Of a DNA stretch of 64,000 bases, positions 26,914 through 36,441 are shown piece after piece. A program made the position numbers and the translations under genes. Each line of letters starts with the position of its first letter. Position 1 is the first letter of the stretch. The DNA is taken from positions 212,027-276,026 of the forward strand of contig NZ_FNAO01000008.1 of the NCBI RefSeq assembly GCF_900101815.1, read 5' to 3'. The notes under the pieces were generated by a model that was given only the letters and a program-made list of their open reading frames with translations, was not told the DNA's origin and did not search any database. The DNA comes from Pricia antarctica (GTDB lineage: Bacteria; Bacteroidota; Bacteroidia; Flavobacteriales; Flavobacteriaceae).

Positions 26914-28926
26914 ATGCATAAGGGCGATACTTTTTCTTCAGGATTTCAAAAAAAATCCACAGAGGATACACTGATCGACAAGTTAACGGAAGAAATTGCG
27001 TCGAATCTTGACAATGATCAATTCGGGGTCGATAGTCTTGCCCAAGCGGTCAGCATGAGCCGATCTAACCTACATCGGAAACTCCACAAAAAACTGGGCA
27101 TCTCCACCAGCCAATTTATCAGGGAATTTCGGTTAAAAAGGGCTTCGGAAATGCTGAGGGAAGAAAATATTACGGCTTCGGAAGCGGCGTATCGGGTAGG
27201 GTTCAGTAGTGCAACTTATTTCAGTACCTGTTTCCATAAATTTTATGGATATACCCCCGGGGAAGCCAAATCAAGAAATACCGATATAACTGAAGAGGGC
27301 AATGAATCCTCCATCCCTGAAATAGAGACTGCCCAACCCGCCAATTCTGAAAATTCCAGAACCGAAAAGAGCGGCGCTAAAAAAATCTTGATTTGGGCAG
27401 CGTTGATTATAACTATAGTATCGACAGCTTCATTTTTTTATAGCACCACTTCAAAGGAAAATGTCAAAACCAAGGGAATCGCAAAGACACTAGATGAGAA
27501 ATCGATTGCGGTATTGCCTTTTAAAAATTGGACCGGAAATTCCGATCTGGAATATATTAGCGATGGCATGACTGATGCCGTTATCTCGCGACTGACGAAA
27601 ATCGGGGCCCTTGATAAGGTAGTTCCATTTACTTCTACATTGAAGTTTAAAGAAACTGATAAGACAACTAATGAAATTGGGACCGAGCTAGGGGTGGTAA
27701 ATCTTTTACAGGGCAATCTTCAGATTTCGGGCAACCAAATTAAAATTAATTTACAAATGATAGATAGTCGTTCGAACAAGCATCTTTGGTCGGATGAATA
27801 TATAAGGGAATGGAAAAGCGACGAGATTTTCAAAATGCAGTCCGAAGTGGTAGAGGACATCGCCGGTAATATGAACGCCTTTATCGCCAAAGATGAATTG
27901 GCCGTTATTAAAAAAATACCTACAAGAATCAAGCAGGCCTATTCGTATTATCTTCAAGGCGATTTTCAAAGAAATAAAGCAAACCAACTATCGTATTCCA
28001 ATGCCATTGATTTATATGGCAAAGCTATAGCAATAGATTCAAATTTTGTACAGCCCTATTTAGATATGGCGAATATTTATAACTTGGGAGGTGCCGTATG
28101 GGGGTTTTATGATGAGCATGCAGCTTGGAAAAAGGCCAAGGTACTTTTAGAAAAAGTATTGGAAATCGAACCTGAAAATCGGCAAGCTGAAGAAGAATTA
28201 CATACTGGGGAATTTTTTTATGATTGGAACTTTGAACTTGTAGAAAAATATTATCAAAAAATTTTAAATAATCTTTTCTTCGACAAATCACCGGTAATTT
28301 CACTTGATTACGCTATAAAGACAGGAAGGTCCGATGAGGCCTTGAGAGCAGTTGAACATCTTATTTTGATTGATCCATCAAATGTATTTTTTCCCTTTTT
28401 CAAGGCAGAGGCATTGATGTTTTTAGACTCCAAAAATGAGGCCATTAAATTGTTAAATTATTCAGACCCTTTATATAGCGACAACTGGTTTTATTTAAGG
28501 GAGTCCACAAAATTGTATTTCTATCTTGGAGAATCTGAAAAATCCAAGATACAGCTTGAAAAAATATTGTCCAAATTTTCCGACTACCCCCCTATTCTAA
28601 TGTGGATGAACGCCGTACATGCCCAAAGGGAAGGTGATTCTAAAAAAGCGATACAATGTTTGGCGGAGCTAAAAGACGAGTACAAAAAAGGTTCATCAGG
28701 CAGCCCCGCTTGGTTTATCGCATTATATTACTGCACCTTGAAAGATTACGAACAGACTTTTTATTGGCTACAAAATTCGTATGACAGGCATGAGGTAGAA
28801 ATGACCTGGCTTAGGGAAGAAACCCTATTAGCTCCAATAAGAAATGATCAGCGGTACAAAGAGCTGTACGACAAAGTCGGATTTTCTAGTATCGGACTAT
28901 CCAGAAAACCTTCTTCAGAAAATTAA
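26914..28926 (+). CDS. membrane-tethered AraC-type regulator with TolB-like and TPR domains
   Basis: A 670-residue one-component regulator. An AraC/XylS double helix-turn-helix occupies 20-122 (SRSNLHRKL... and ASEAAYRVGFSS). It is followed by a hydrophilic linker, one transmembrane helix (157-177), a TolB-N/FlgO-like domain beginning SIAVLPFKNWTG (197 to about 320) and TPR-like helical repeats to the C-terminus. The HTH is at the N-terminus, in the cytoplasm, with the sensory part predicted in the periplasm, a ToxR/CadC-like topology with an AraC-type reader head. Position after the aldehyde dehydrogenase and DUF779 genes suggests, but does not prove, that it controls them. Confidence 0.85.
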   Translation: MHKGDTFSSGFQKKSTEDTLIDKLTEEIASNLDNDQFGVDSLAQAVSMSRSNLHRKLHKKLGISTSQFIREFRLKRASEMLREENITASEAAYRVGFSSATYFSTCFHKFYGYTPGEAKSRNTDITEEGNESSIPEIETAQPANSENSRTEKSGAKKILIWAALIITIVSTASFFYSTTSKENVKTKGIAKTLDEKSIAVLPFKNWTGNSDLEYISDGMTDAVISRLTKIGALDKVVPFTSTLKFKETDKTTNEIGTELGVVNLLQGNLQISGNQIKINLQMIDSRSNKHLWSDEYIREWKSDEIFKMQSEVVEDIAGNMNAFIAKDELAVIKKIPTRIKQAYSYYLQGDFQRNKANQLSYSNAIDLYGKAIAIDSNFVQPYLDMANIYNLGGAVWGFYDEHAAWKKAKVLLEKVLEIEPENRQAEEELHTGEFFYDWNFELVEKYYQKILNNLFFDKSPVISLDYAIKTGRSDEALRAVEHLILIDPSNVFFPFFKAEALMFLDSKNEAIKLLNYSDPLYSDNWFYLRESTKLYFYLGESEKSKIQLEKILSKFSDYPPILMWMNAVHAQREGDSKKAIQCLAELKDEYKKGSSGSPAWFIALYYCTLKDYEQTFYWLQNSYDRHEVEMTWLREETLLAPIRNDQRYKELYDKVGFSSIGLSRKPSSEN

Positions 28927-29224
28927 TACTCCCCGTACTCATTTCAACGTCATTTAAAGGTTCTGCACCATAATTTAAACTGCTGAACAAAAATTTGACA
29001 CGCTTTCAACATGCCTGTTAGGCTTCATATTAGCATTCTTTCCATCTTTGGTTCATCAATTTATAGTTCAAATTCTAAGGTTCTTTAGTATAAAATCAAG
29101 TGTATACTTAAAATCAGGATTTTGGAATTAAACTGAGAAAAATTAAGCGGATTAATTAGAAATATTTTACCTAAATGAACTCAGTGCCGCATTAACATAT
29201 TGCACCCTATATAAACCAAACTTT
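28927..29224. other. AT-rich intergenic region without recognised features
   Basis: About 300 bp between the AraC-type regulator and the methyltransferase gene. No open frame of note, no clear hairpin terminator and no full promoter match were seen. Confidence 0.5.
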
Positions 29225-29968
29225 ATGAAAAAAGTACTTGTAATCCTTTACGGAATCATCGCTTATGTCGTCTTTCTAGCCGCCTTTCTTTACGCTGTCG
29301 GCTTTGTGGGAAATATGTTCGTTCCCAAAACGATTGACAGCGGGGAAGAAATACCGATCCTTACGGCCCTGCTCATAAACGTAGCCCTTTTAAGTCTCTT
29401 CGCACTCCAGCATAGCGTGATGGCACGCCCGGCGTTCAAGAAATGGTTTACGCAATACATTAATCCAGCTATAGAGCGTAGTACTTATGTACTGCTTACC
29501 AGTCTATTGTTGCTACTTATCTATTGGAAATGGCAGCCCATGGCCACCATTGTCTGGGAGACCGAAAATGCGGCGGCAGTGGTTTTAACGATTCTATTCT
29601 TCTCCGGTTGGGCCATCGTTTTCCTATCCACCTTTATGATCAGCCATTTCGAACTTTTCGGCCTTACGCAGATTTTTCAAAATTTCAAGGAACAAAGCCT
29701 GACCTATCCCAAATTTCAGGTCAATTGGTTCTACAAATTAGTACGGCATCCGATTATGCTGGGATTCATCATCGCATTTTGGTCCGCACCTACCATGACC
29801 ACGGGGCATTTTTTATTTGCGGGAGTTACCACGGCCTATATTTTGGTAGCGGTAAAATTTCTGGAAGAAAAAGATTTGAAAAAACTCATTGGAAAGGACT
29901 ATGAGACCTACCAAAAGAACGTACCGATGATATTGCCGCTTACGAAATTTAAGAAAGGGTGCAAGTGA
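29225..29968 (+). CDS. mddA: MddA-like methanethiol S-methyltransferase
   Basis: A 247-residue integral membrane protein with about six hydrophobic segments of the NnrU/isoprenylcysteine methyltransferase-like class. The segment LFALQHSVMARPAFKKW followed by ERSTYVLL and the C-terminal RHPIMLGFIIAFW / YETYQ elements match the MddA group, which methylates methanethiol with SAM to give dimethyl sulfide. The call is from recalled motif similarity only; an uncharacterised NnrU-like methyltransferase is the alternative. No sulfur metabolism genes are adjacent. Confidence 0.75.
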   Translation: MKKVLVILYGIIAYVVFLAAFLYAVGFVGNMFVPKTIDSGEEIPILTALLINVALLSLFALQHSVMARPAFKKWFTQYINPAIERSTYVLLTSLLLLLIYWKWQPMATIVWETENAAAVVLTILFFSGWAIVFLSTFMISHFELFGLTQIFQNFKEQSLTYPKFQVNWFYKLVRHPIMLGFIIAFWSAPTMTTGHFLFAGVTTAYILVAVKFLEEKDLKKLIGKDYETYQKNVPMILPLTKFKKGCK

Positions 29969-30049
29969 CATTGATGACCACAACTCAGACTTTACATAGC
30001 GCTTTTCAGATAATTCTATAAGATTTAATTAATCATAAAACCAATACGT

Positions 30050-30571
30050 ATGAAAATGACCCTAGCATTATCAATTGTTCTTTCTGCCTTTATGTTCCTG
30101 TTTGGCTGTAAAGAAAACCAAGAAAAAAACGTCCATGAGGAACCTAAAACGGACTTGATTAAAGATAATTTTCCCGATAAGCAAAAAGAAGTTAAAGCAG
30201 TTTTGGATAGTCTGTTTGTCAGCATTCAAAATAGGGAAATAGAGGAACTACTTTCCTATCATTTGTACTCCGATAAGTTTACCGAATTTACGGACGGACT
30301 TCCCAGAACCGGTTCAATCGAAAATAAAAAAAATGAGCGCCAATTGATCGAGAACATCGCTGCCTTTGATTATGACCTTGGCGCGCTGAAAATAGACGTT
30401 TTCGACGATGTGGCAATCGTAACGTTCAATGCCGATTTTCGGCCAAAAATAGGAGACAATGTCGTTCAACTCTGGAGGCAGGGAACTATAGTTTTTGTGA
30501 AATATAACAATGTTTGGAGGATTACCCATGAACATTTTTCGCCTATAAACGTGAAGGAGAACGAAAATTAG
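30050..30571 (+). CDS. lipoprotein with SnoaL/NTF2-like domain
   Basis: A 173-residue predicted lipoprotein: hydrophobic signal (3-19) ending in the lipobox LFGC with lipidated Cys20. The mature part (about 45-170) has the composition and helix-then-sheet pattern of a SnoaL/NTF2-like fold (VKAVLDSLFVSIQNREIEELLSYH in outline, then WRITHEHFS near the end). Such proteins bind small ligands or act as cone-fold isomerases. The function is unknown; the neighbours do not help. Confidence 0.75.
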   Translation: MKMTLALSIVLSAFMFLFGCKENQEKNVHEEPKTDLIKDNFPDKQKEVKAVLDSLFVSIQNREIEELLSYHLYSDKFTEFTDGLPRTGSIENKKNERQLIENIAAFDYDLGALKIDVFDDVAIVTFNADFRPKIGDNVVQLWRQGTIVFVKYNNVWRITHEHFSPINVKENEN

Positions 30572-30762
30572 CACTGTGCAACACCAAAATATTAGGAGTT
30601 TTGGAGCTGAATACTTCACGGGAGTTGCTGATAAATGTGCTTTTAATCCCAGCGGGATTTTATTTAGAGCATTTATCAAAAAGTCCCGAGTAAAACCTTC
30701 CCAGTTCATCTATACTTTGAAATTAAGGGTGCACTATAATAACCAACCTTACCAACAATAAA

Positions 30763-33198
30763 ATGCGACGGCCCTACTATAATTTTCTGTTATTAATCCT
30801 GCTATCTACCCTATTGCCATCGTACGGCCAAGAAGATATCATCGGGAAAGTGTATGACGAAGCAGGTTCGCCGATAGCCTTTGCGAACGTACTATTGCTA
30901 AAGGCAAATGATACCGTTTTCATCAAGGGAACGATAACCGAGGATAGCGGAGCCTTCCAGCTACCGGATATTCCACAAGGCCGATACAGGGTATCGGCAA
31001 GTATGCTGGGATTTCGTCCGAAGTCTACCGACCCGTTCGAATTTGATGGAAGTTCACGGGTAACACTGCCACCGATCACGCTTGCGGAAGGCTTGGAATT
31101 GGATGAAGTGGTCGTGACATCGAAGAAAAACCTATATGTACAAAAAATAGACCGTATGGTTATCAATGTGGCGAGCAGCATTCTTTCGGGCGGTTCTTCG
31201 GCGCTCGAAATCCTTGAACGCTCACCAGGTGTTCTCGTCGACCGGCAGAACAGTTCCATTTCGTTATTAGGCAAAAGTGGAGTTGTCGTTATGATTAACG
31301 GCAAACAAAGCTATATGCCGGCATCAAGTCTCGTATCGTTGTTGGAAGGTATGAATGCCAGTAATATAGAAACCATTGAATTGATTACTACGCCACCTGC
31401 CAATTTCGATGCCGAGGGAAATGCCGGTTTCATCAATATCGTTTTAATAGAACAGACCGATACCGGTCTCAATGGCTCGTATGCCTTGTCGTTTGGTGTG
31501 GGGAACGGCACCATCACTTCCAACAATGTCAACTTTAATTACAGAAAAAACAAGGCCAATCTATTTGGCAACTATTCCTTTTTAAGGGATTCCCAAGGTC
31601 AGTTCTTCGAAATCGACCGGAGCTTTTTGGATAACCATGAAAATATGATCGCTATCTTGACGACCTCTGACCGCGAACCCATTTTAAAAAGTCATAATAT
31701 ACGTACCGGGCTTGATTATCAACTATCGGAAAATACTGTTATGGGCTTGTTGTTATGGGCCAACAATAATAAATGGACGATGGATGCGATAAACCAAAGT
31801 AGAGAATCGGAAAACGGTATGCCATCGGCCTTTGTCAACTTGTTGCTGACCGAGCGGAACCAACTGCAAAATTTTGGGTCTAATATCAATCTGAAGCACA
31901 ATTTTAAAGAGAACGGATATTTTAGTATCGATTTGGACTTTTTGAAATATCGTCTTGAAAACCCAACGGAGTACACGAACCGATTTTTCGATGGCAATAC
32001 TAATTTTTTGAGGGAAGAACTTACCCAGAGCGATAAAACCACCCCGATCGGCATAATGGTCGGTAAGACGGACTATAGCAACCGCATAAGCGACAAGGTT
32101 AAGTTAGACCTGGGAATTAAGGGTGCTTTCAGCAATTTTGATAATGAGGTGGACGTAGGGACTTTTCAAGGTTCCGATTTTGTCGAAGATCCCGAACTTA
32201 CAGAGACCAGCTCCCTTAAAGAAAGGATACTGGCCGGTTACGGTAGCATCGATTACACCATAAGCGATAAGACCAGTTTGCAGGTCGGTCTGCGCTACGA
32301 ACATACCGATTCTGAACTTATATCCGATAAACAGGGGGAAGTGGTAGACAGGTCGTTCGGCGAACTGTTCCCAACGGCCTATCTCTCCCACAAGGTGAAC
32401 GATAGCCTCAGCTTTAATTTTTCTTATTCCAGACGTATAACCCGGCCTACTTTCAACGACATGGCGCCGTTTGTGATTTTCATTGACCCTACCACTTTTT
32501 TTGCGGGAAATCCGGCCGTTCAGCCCGCTATTTCCAATTCGGTGAAATTGGACCTCAATTACCTCTCCTTTATATTTTCGGCACAATACTCCGTTGAGGA
32601 CGGGACCATCTCAAGATTTCAGTCCCGATTTGATGAAGCCAACGAACGCTTGGTCTTTGGGGCATCGAATTTAGACCATACCAAAATTTTCACCCTAAGC
32701 TCGGGTCTGCCCACAATTTTCACGAATTGGTGGAAAATGCAGAACAACATTACTTACCTGAATACCAGAATTTCGAATAGGGTAGACGGTTCATTGTTGA
32801 ATTTTGACCAGAATACCTTTAATATTAATCATACCCAATCGTTTACTATGTCCAAAAATCTAAGTTCCGAGATCAACGTCAACTATAATAGTCCATCGAT
32901 CATGACCTTTACGGGAACCGATATTTTAGAGGCGTTCTATGCTGTGAATTTCGGAATCCAAAAGAAATTCGGCGAGCGCGGGGGTACCTTATCCTTCAAG
33001 GTCAACGATTTGTTGGATTCCATGAAATGGAAATTAACGAACGATAATCCTGAACAGAACCTGAATACCACCAACACTTTCGATATGTTCAACCGAACCT
33101 TTTTGTTTACCTATACCAACAGTTTTGGAAACAGCAAATTAAAGTCCGCAAGGCAAAGAGGTACAGGTGCCGAGGAGGAAAAGAACCGGGTACAGTGA
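30763..33198 (+). CDS. TonB-dependent-receptor-like outer membrane protein
   Basis: An 811-residue outer membrane protein. A signal peptide (1-22, ending SYGQ) precedes a carboxypeptidase-D-like regulatory domain (24-105, IIGKVYDEAGSPIAFANV), a plug-like domain (about 120-225, with DRMVINV and ILERSPGV) and a large beta-barrel of the type annotated as outer membrane beta-barrel family 2. The TonB box is not obvious. The substrate is unknown and there is no SusD partner nearby, which argues against a polysaccharide utilisation role and for peptide, metal or siderophore uptake, or signalling. Confidence 0.88.
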   Translation: MRRPYYNFLLLILLSTLLPSYGQEDIIGKVYDEAGSPIAFANVLLLKANDTVFIKGTITEDSGAFQLPDIPQGRYRVSASMLGFRPKSTDPFEFDGSSRVTLPPITLAEGLELDEVVVTSKKNLYVQKIDRMVINVASSILSGGSSALEILERSPGVLVDRQNSSISLLGKSGVVVMINGKQSYMPASSLVSLLEGMNASNIETIELITTPPANFDAEGNAGFINIVLIEQTDTGLNGSYALSFGVGNGTITSNNVNFNYRKNKANLFGNYSFLRDSQGQFFEIDRSFLDNHENMIAILTTSDREPILKSHNIRTGLDYQLSENTVMGLLLWANNNKWTMDAINQSRESENGMPSAFVNLLLTERNQLQNFGSNINLKHNFKENGYFSIDLDFLKYRLENPTEYTNRFFDGNTNFLREELTQSDKTTPIGIMVGKTDYSNRISDKVKLDLGIKGAFSNFDNEVDVGTFQGSDFVEDPELTETSSLKERILAGYGSIDYTISDKTSLQVGLRYEHTDSELISDKQGEVVDRSFGELFPTAYLSHKVNDSLSFNFSYSRRITRPTFNDMAPFVIFIDPTTFFAGNPAVQPAISNSVKLDLNYLSFIFSAQYSVEDGTISRFQSRFDEANERLVFGASNLDHTKIFTLSSGLPTIFTNWWKMQNNITYLNTRISNRVDGSLLNFDQNTFNINHTQSFTMSKNLSSEINVNYNSPSIMTFTGTDILEAFYAVNFGIQKKFGERGGTLSFKVNDLLDSMKWKLTNDNPEQNLNTTNTFDMFNRTFLFTYTNSFGNSKLKSARQRGTGAEEEKNRVQ

Positions 33199-33249
33199 CA
33201 ATTTAGGTATTTTTAGAATTAATCCACAAAATATATTATACCGAGTAAT

Positions 33250-33748
33250 GTTGAAATAGAACTAAGAGTATTACAAATTTCAAACAAAATCCACCTCGCC
33301 AACAATAACAAAATATGGGACAACTTCGGCGACCGCTTCGGCAACCCCAATACCGAAAAGAATGCAGAAGATTTCATAACTTACCAAAACAAAGCCCTAC
33401 GGAAAAGGTTTTTGCCCTAGATTACACTGGCGAACTCTGAGGCCTAGTCGGTTTTTAATCCTTTAATAAGGATATATATCGAAAATCGGCCGAAATCGCG
33501 TTTTGGATCGGCAAACCTTTTTGGGGTCAAAGGTATTGCCACAAAATCAGTCGAATTGATTACCAAATTTGCTTTTGACGTATTAAATCTGATTCGAATC
33601 TTTGCAAACATTTTTAAATATAATGCAGAGGCTATGAAAGTTTTGGAAAAAAAAATGTTCTCAGAAAGAGGGCATAGCTAAAAAGGTGGTCTTCAAGAAC
33701 AACCAAATTTGGAAGGAGCATCGATATTGCAAGCTCAATGAATTCTAA
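33250..33748 (+). pseudogene. frameshifted GNAT-family acetyltransferase
   Basis: Three reading frames together rebuild a RimJ/RimL-type acetyltransferase. Frame A from 33250 reads LANNNKIWDNFGD ... NTEKNAEDFI. Frame B then reads FALDYTGEL (stop) GLVGF (stop), and YRKSAEIAFWIGKPFWG. Frame C reads KGIATKSVELITKFAFD ... NAEAMKVLEK, and after another shift GIAKKVVFKNN to the stop at 33746-33748. The order and spacing are those of an intact GNAT protein, including the acetyl-CoA loop (GKGIAT). At least three frameshifts and two in-frame stops are present, so it is not functional. It ends 10 bp before the DHFR-like gene. Confidence 0.88.
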
Positions 33749-33758
33749 ATAGTAGTCC

Positions 33759-34292
33759 ATGCGAAAAATAATCTACTACGTAGCCATTTCAATCGACGGT
33801 TTCATCGCCGGCCCTAACGACGATGCCAGCGGATTTATGGCCGCCGGCGATGGGGTCGCAAAATACCTGGAAGACCTAAAGGATTTCAAGACCGTAATGA
33901 TGGGAAGGCGAACCTACGAGTTCGGCTATAAATATGGTTTGGAACCAGGTCAACCGGCATACCCGCACATGCAGCATTATATTTTCTCAAAAACCTTACA
34001 GTTCGAAAAGCAAAGCGAACTGCTTACACTTTGCCATATTGAGCTTGACATTATTAAAGAACTCAAAATAACATCGGAAACTGACATCTATCTCTGTGGA
34101 GGAGGCCAGTTTGCGGGGTGGCTGTTGGAAAATGAAATGGTCGACGTTCTTAAAATAAAACTCAATCCCCTAATTTTAGGAGATGGCATTCGTGTATTCG
34201 GGGTTTCCCAAAAGCAGTATCAACTTCGACTGACCCAAAATGATATTTTCAATGATGGGCTGGCCCTATTAACCTACGAAATCGACTATTGA
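33759..34292 (+). CDS. dihydrofolate reductase family (RibD C-terminal) protein
   Basis: A 177-residue protein of the RibD-C/DHFR-like reductase fold. It starts RKIIYYVAISIDGFIAGPND, as is typical, and has the nucleotide-binding GRRTYEFG region and the C-terminal CGGGQFAGWLL loop. Such stand-alone proteins probably reduce pterin or pyrimidine-like substrates with NADPH; none has a clear role in this context. It follows the GNAT pseudogene by 10 bp. Confidence 0.88.
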   Translation: MRKIIYYVAISIDGFIAGPNDDASGFMAAGDGVAKYLEDLKDFKTVMMGRRTYEFGYKYGLEPGQPAYPHMQHYIFSKTLQFEKQSELLTLCHIELDIIKELKITSETDIYLCGGGQFAGWLLENEMVDVLKIKLNPLILGDGIRVFGVSQKQYQLRLTQNDIFNDGLALLTYEIDY

Positions 34293-34455
34293 GAATGCCT
34301 ATTTCAAATCTAACTCAACCCTCTTTCCGTTAGGAATTTCAACAAAAGCTGCCCTAAACTCCCCCTAACCCGGAACTTATCTACTTTTAGCGGAACAGTT
34401 TTGCAATATTAATGTAATCGGCTTACATTCACCGGATTTAAGAGCATACATAATT

Positions 34456-36099
34456 ATGAAAAGCAACTACAGCAAATGGTACCATCCCTACAAACCGGCA
34501 AAGGAATTCAATAAAAGGGCCGCCTATTTCAGTATGGAGTTTGCCATTCATCAAGGCCTAAAGACTTACTCGGGTGGATTGGGCTTCTTGGCGGGGTCTC
34601 ACATGCGCTCGGCCTTTGATATGAAACAAAATGTTATCGGCATCGGCATGTTGTGGAAATATGGTTATTATGACCAAGGAAGGAACCACGACCAAACGCT
34701 ACAGGTCAATTCCATAGAAAAAAATTATAGTTTTTTAGAGGATTCCGGATTGGAGGTCGAGGTTCGGATCAATGGCAATGGTTCGGTTAAAGTGCGTGCC
34801 TATGTTTTGAAACCGGAAACGGCGCAATCGGCACCAATCTATTTTCTGACCACTGATGTGGAGGGCAACGATTACCTTTCCCGAACGATCACCGACCGTC
34901 TGTACGATGGCAATGATGATACCCGTATCGCGCAAAGCATTATTTTGGGCATAGGCGGGGCCAAAATCGTCGAGGCGTTGGGCGGTGCCGATGTATATCA
35001 CCTTAACGAAGGGCATGCACTACCCGCGTTCTATTATTTGCGCGACCAGGGTCTTAAAAAGTCGCAGATGGTCTTCACCACCCATACCCCCGAAAAAGCA
35101 GGAAACGAGGAACGGGGCGGTCATCAACTGAACGATTTCGGCTTTTTCGGAAAAAAATTATCGAACCAAGAACTGAAAAAAGAAACCATCGATGGAGGTC
35201 TCCTGAATTATACAGTTTCGGCATTAAGGCTTTCCAAAAAGGCTAATGCGGTCTCAAAACTACATGCCAAGGTCTCTCAAGATATGTGGAAGGATTTTAA
35301 GGACACCGCCGAAATTATACCCATCACAAACGCTCAAAACGATGGGTTTTGGCAAGATGTCGGACTCAGAAAAGCCTGGCAAAAGAAAAACGGTAAAACC
35401 TTTAAAGAGAAAAAGGTGGAACTTAAAAAAGAGTTATTCGATATCGTACTAGATCAAACTGGAAAGCTCTTTAATCCCAATGTCGCCACAATCGTTTGGG
35501 CCAGAAGGTTCGCGGCCTATAAGCGTGCAGATTTGCTGCTTCACGATTTGGAACAGTTCCGTCAACTTGTTTCAAACAACAAATTTCCGGTTCAGATTAT
35601 CTGGGCGGGCAAGCCCTACCCTACCGATCACGGTGCAATAGAAACTTTCAATCGCTTGGTACACTTTAGCAAACACACCTCTAATCTCGCCGTTCTTACA
35701 GGCTACGAAATAGAACTCTCAAAAAAGCTGAAAACGGGATCTGATGTATGGCTCAACACACCAAGGATTACCAGAGAGGCTTCTGGCACAAGTGGTATGA
35801 CCGCCGCCATGAACGGATCGGTAAATTTAAGCACCAATGATGGATGGATACCTGAATTTGCCAAAAACGGGAAAAACTGTTTCGTGCTGCCCAATATAGA
35901 CCATACACTGCCAGAATGGGAACAGGACAATCTTGATGCAATCCAACTCTACAAAATCCTGACACAAAAAGTGATGCCGACCTTCTATGATAATCCCGTT
36001 AAGTGGCAACAGATCGTATTTAAGGCCATGGAAGATGTTTCGCCTGAATTTTCCAGCCATCGGATGGCAAGGCAGTATTATGAGGAGATGTACAGTTGA
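34456..36099 (+). CDS. GT35 alpha-glucan phosphorylase-like protein lacking the PLP lysine
   Basis: A 547-residue protein of the short (archaeal-type) alpha-glucan phosphorylase family. Recognisable are the N-terminal AYFSMEFAIHQGLKTYSGGLG, HLNEGHALPAF (182-192), FTTHTPEKAGNE (207-218), WARRFAAYKRADL (348-360) and EASGTSGMTAAMNG (441-454). In phosphorylases the lysine that binds pyridoxal phosphate occupies the position of Thr449 here (consensus EASGT..MK). The active-site frame is otherwise conserved. It may therefore be a GT35-fold hydrolase, transferase or binding protein rather than a PLP phosphorylase. No glycogen genes are adjacent. Confidence 0.85.
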   Translation: MKSNYSKWYHPYKPAKEFNKRAAYFSMEFAIHQGLKTYSGGLGFLAGSHMRSAFDMKQNVIGIGMLWKYGYYDQGRNHDQTLQVNSIEKNYSFLEDSGLEVEVRINGNGSVKVRAYVLKPETAQSAPIYFLTTDVEGNDYLSRTITDRLYDGNDDTRIAQSIILGIGGAKIVEALGGADVYHLNEGHALPAFYYLRDQGLKKSQMVFTTHTPEKAGNEERGGHQLNDFGFFGKKLSNQELKKETIDGGLLNYTVSALRLSKKANAVSKLHAKVSQDMWKDFKDTAEIIPITNAQNDGFWQDVGLRKAWQKKNGKTFKEKKVELKKELFDIVLDQTGKLFNPNVATIVWARRFAAYKRADLLLHDLEQFRQLVSNNKFPVQIIWAGKPYPTDHGAIETFNRLVHFSKHTSNLAVLTGYEIELSKKLKTGSDVWLNTPRITREASGTSGMTAAMNGSVNLSTNDGWIPEFAKNGKNCFVLPNIDHTLPEWEQDNLDAIQLYKILTQKVMPTFYDNPVKWQQIVFKAMEDVSPEFSSHRMARQYYEEMYS

Positions 36100-36104
36100 A
36101 CCGG

Positions 36105-36240
36105 AGTATAGTAAGCCAAACCTATTTCAACTCCAACTTCTCCGCAAAATACGCACAGAAATCCTTCGTGGTCGGTATTTTTTTGGTCTTGCGTGGCTGT
36201 TAGAAACTAACAAGTAGCGAGGTTCAAATCAATTTTCTCA
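36105..36240 (-). pseudogene. 3' remnant of a gldC copy
   Basis: The 39 bp at 36129-36167 are identical to the 3' end of the intact gldC (39795-39833). On the minus strand they read KDFCAYFAEKLEL and end in a TAG at once. About 50 further bases upstream still align with gldC (ATQDQKNTD against ATQDEKMTA), but with substitutions and a 2-bp deletion. It is a decayed duplicate, oriented like gldC itself. Confidence 0.8.
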
Positions 36241-36383
36241 TCGTATTGACCATTTTCAACCCTTTAATATTGTCAAAAAAATTTCCATGGACGGTCACAG
36301 TCGTTTACCCATACGCCAAGGTTAAGTTAACTTAAGATAGTTAACATCGGAACAAGTATAATAAAAATTGTAAAAGTCACTTC

Positions 36384-36418
36384 AAAAAAAACCGGCCCAA
36401 ATATTCTGGGCCGGTTTT
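36384..36418. terminator. intrinsic terminator, near-perfect 11-bp stem
   Basis: Arms AAACCGGCCCA (36389-36399) and TGGGCCGGTTT (36407-36417) with a 7-base loop. On the minus strand it is followed by seven T, ending transcription of the 831-residue protein gene; it also has T on the plus side. Confidence 0.88.
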
Positions 36419-36441
36419 CTATAGTAAGGTAACCAAACATT

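Noticed and set aside
30576-30761. 61-codon frame between the lipoprotein and the receptor gene
   Set aside because: It has a non-ATG start and no similarity I recognise; possibly a gene remnant, but it cannot be supported.
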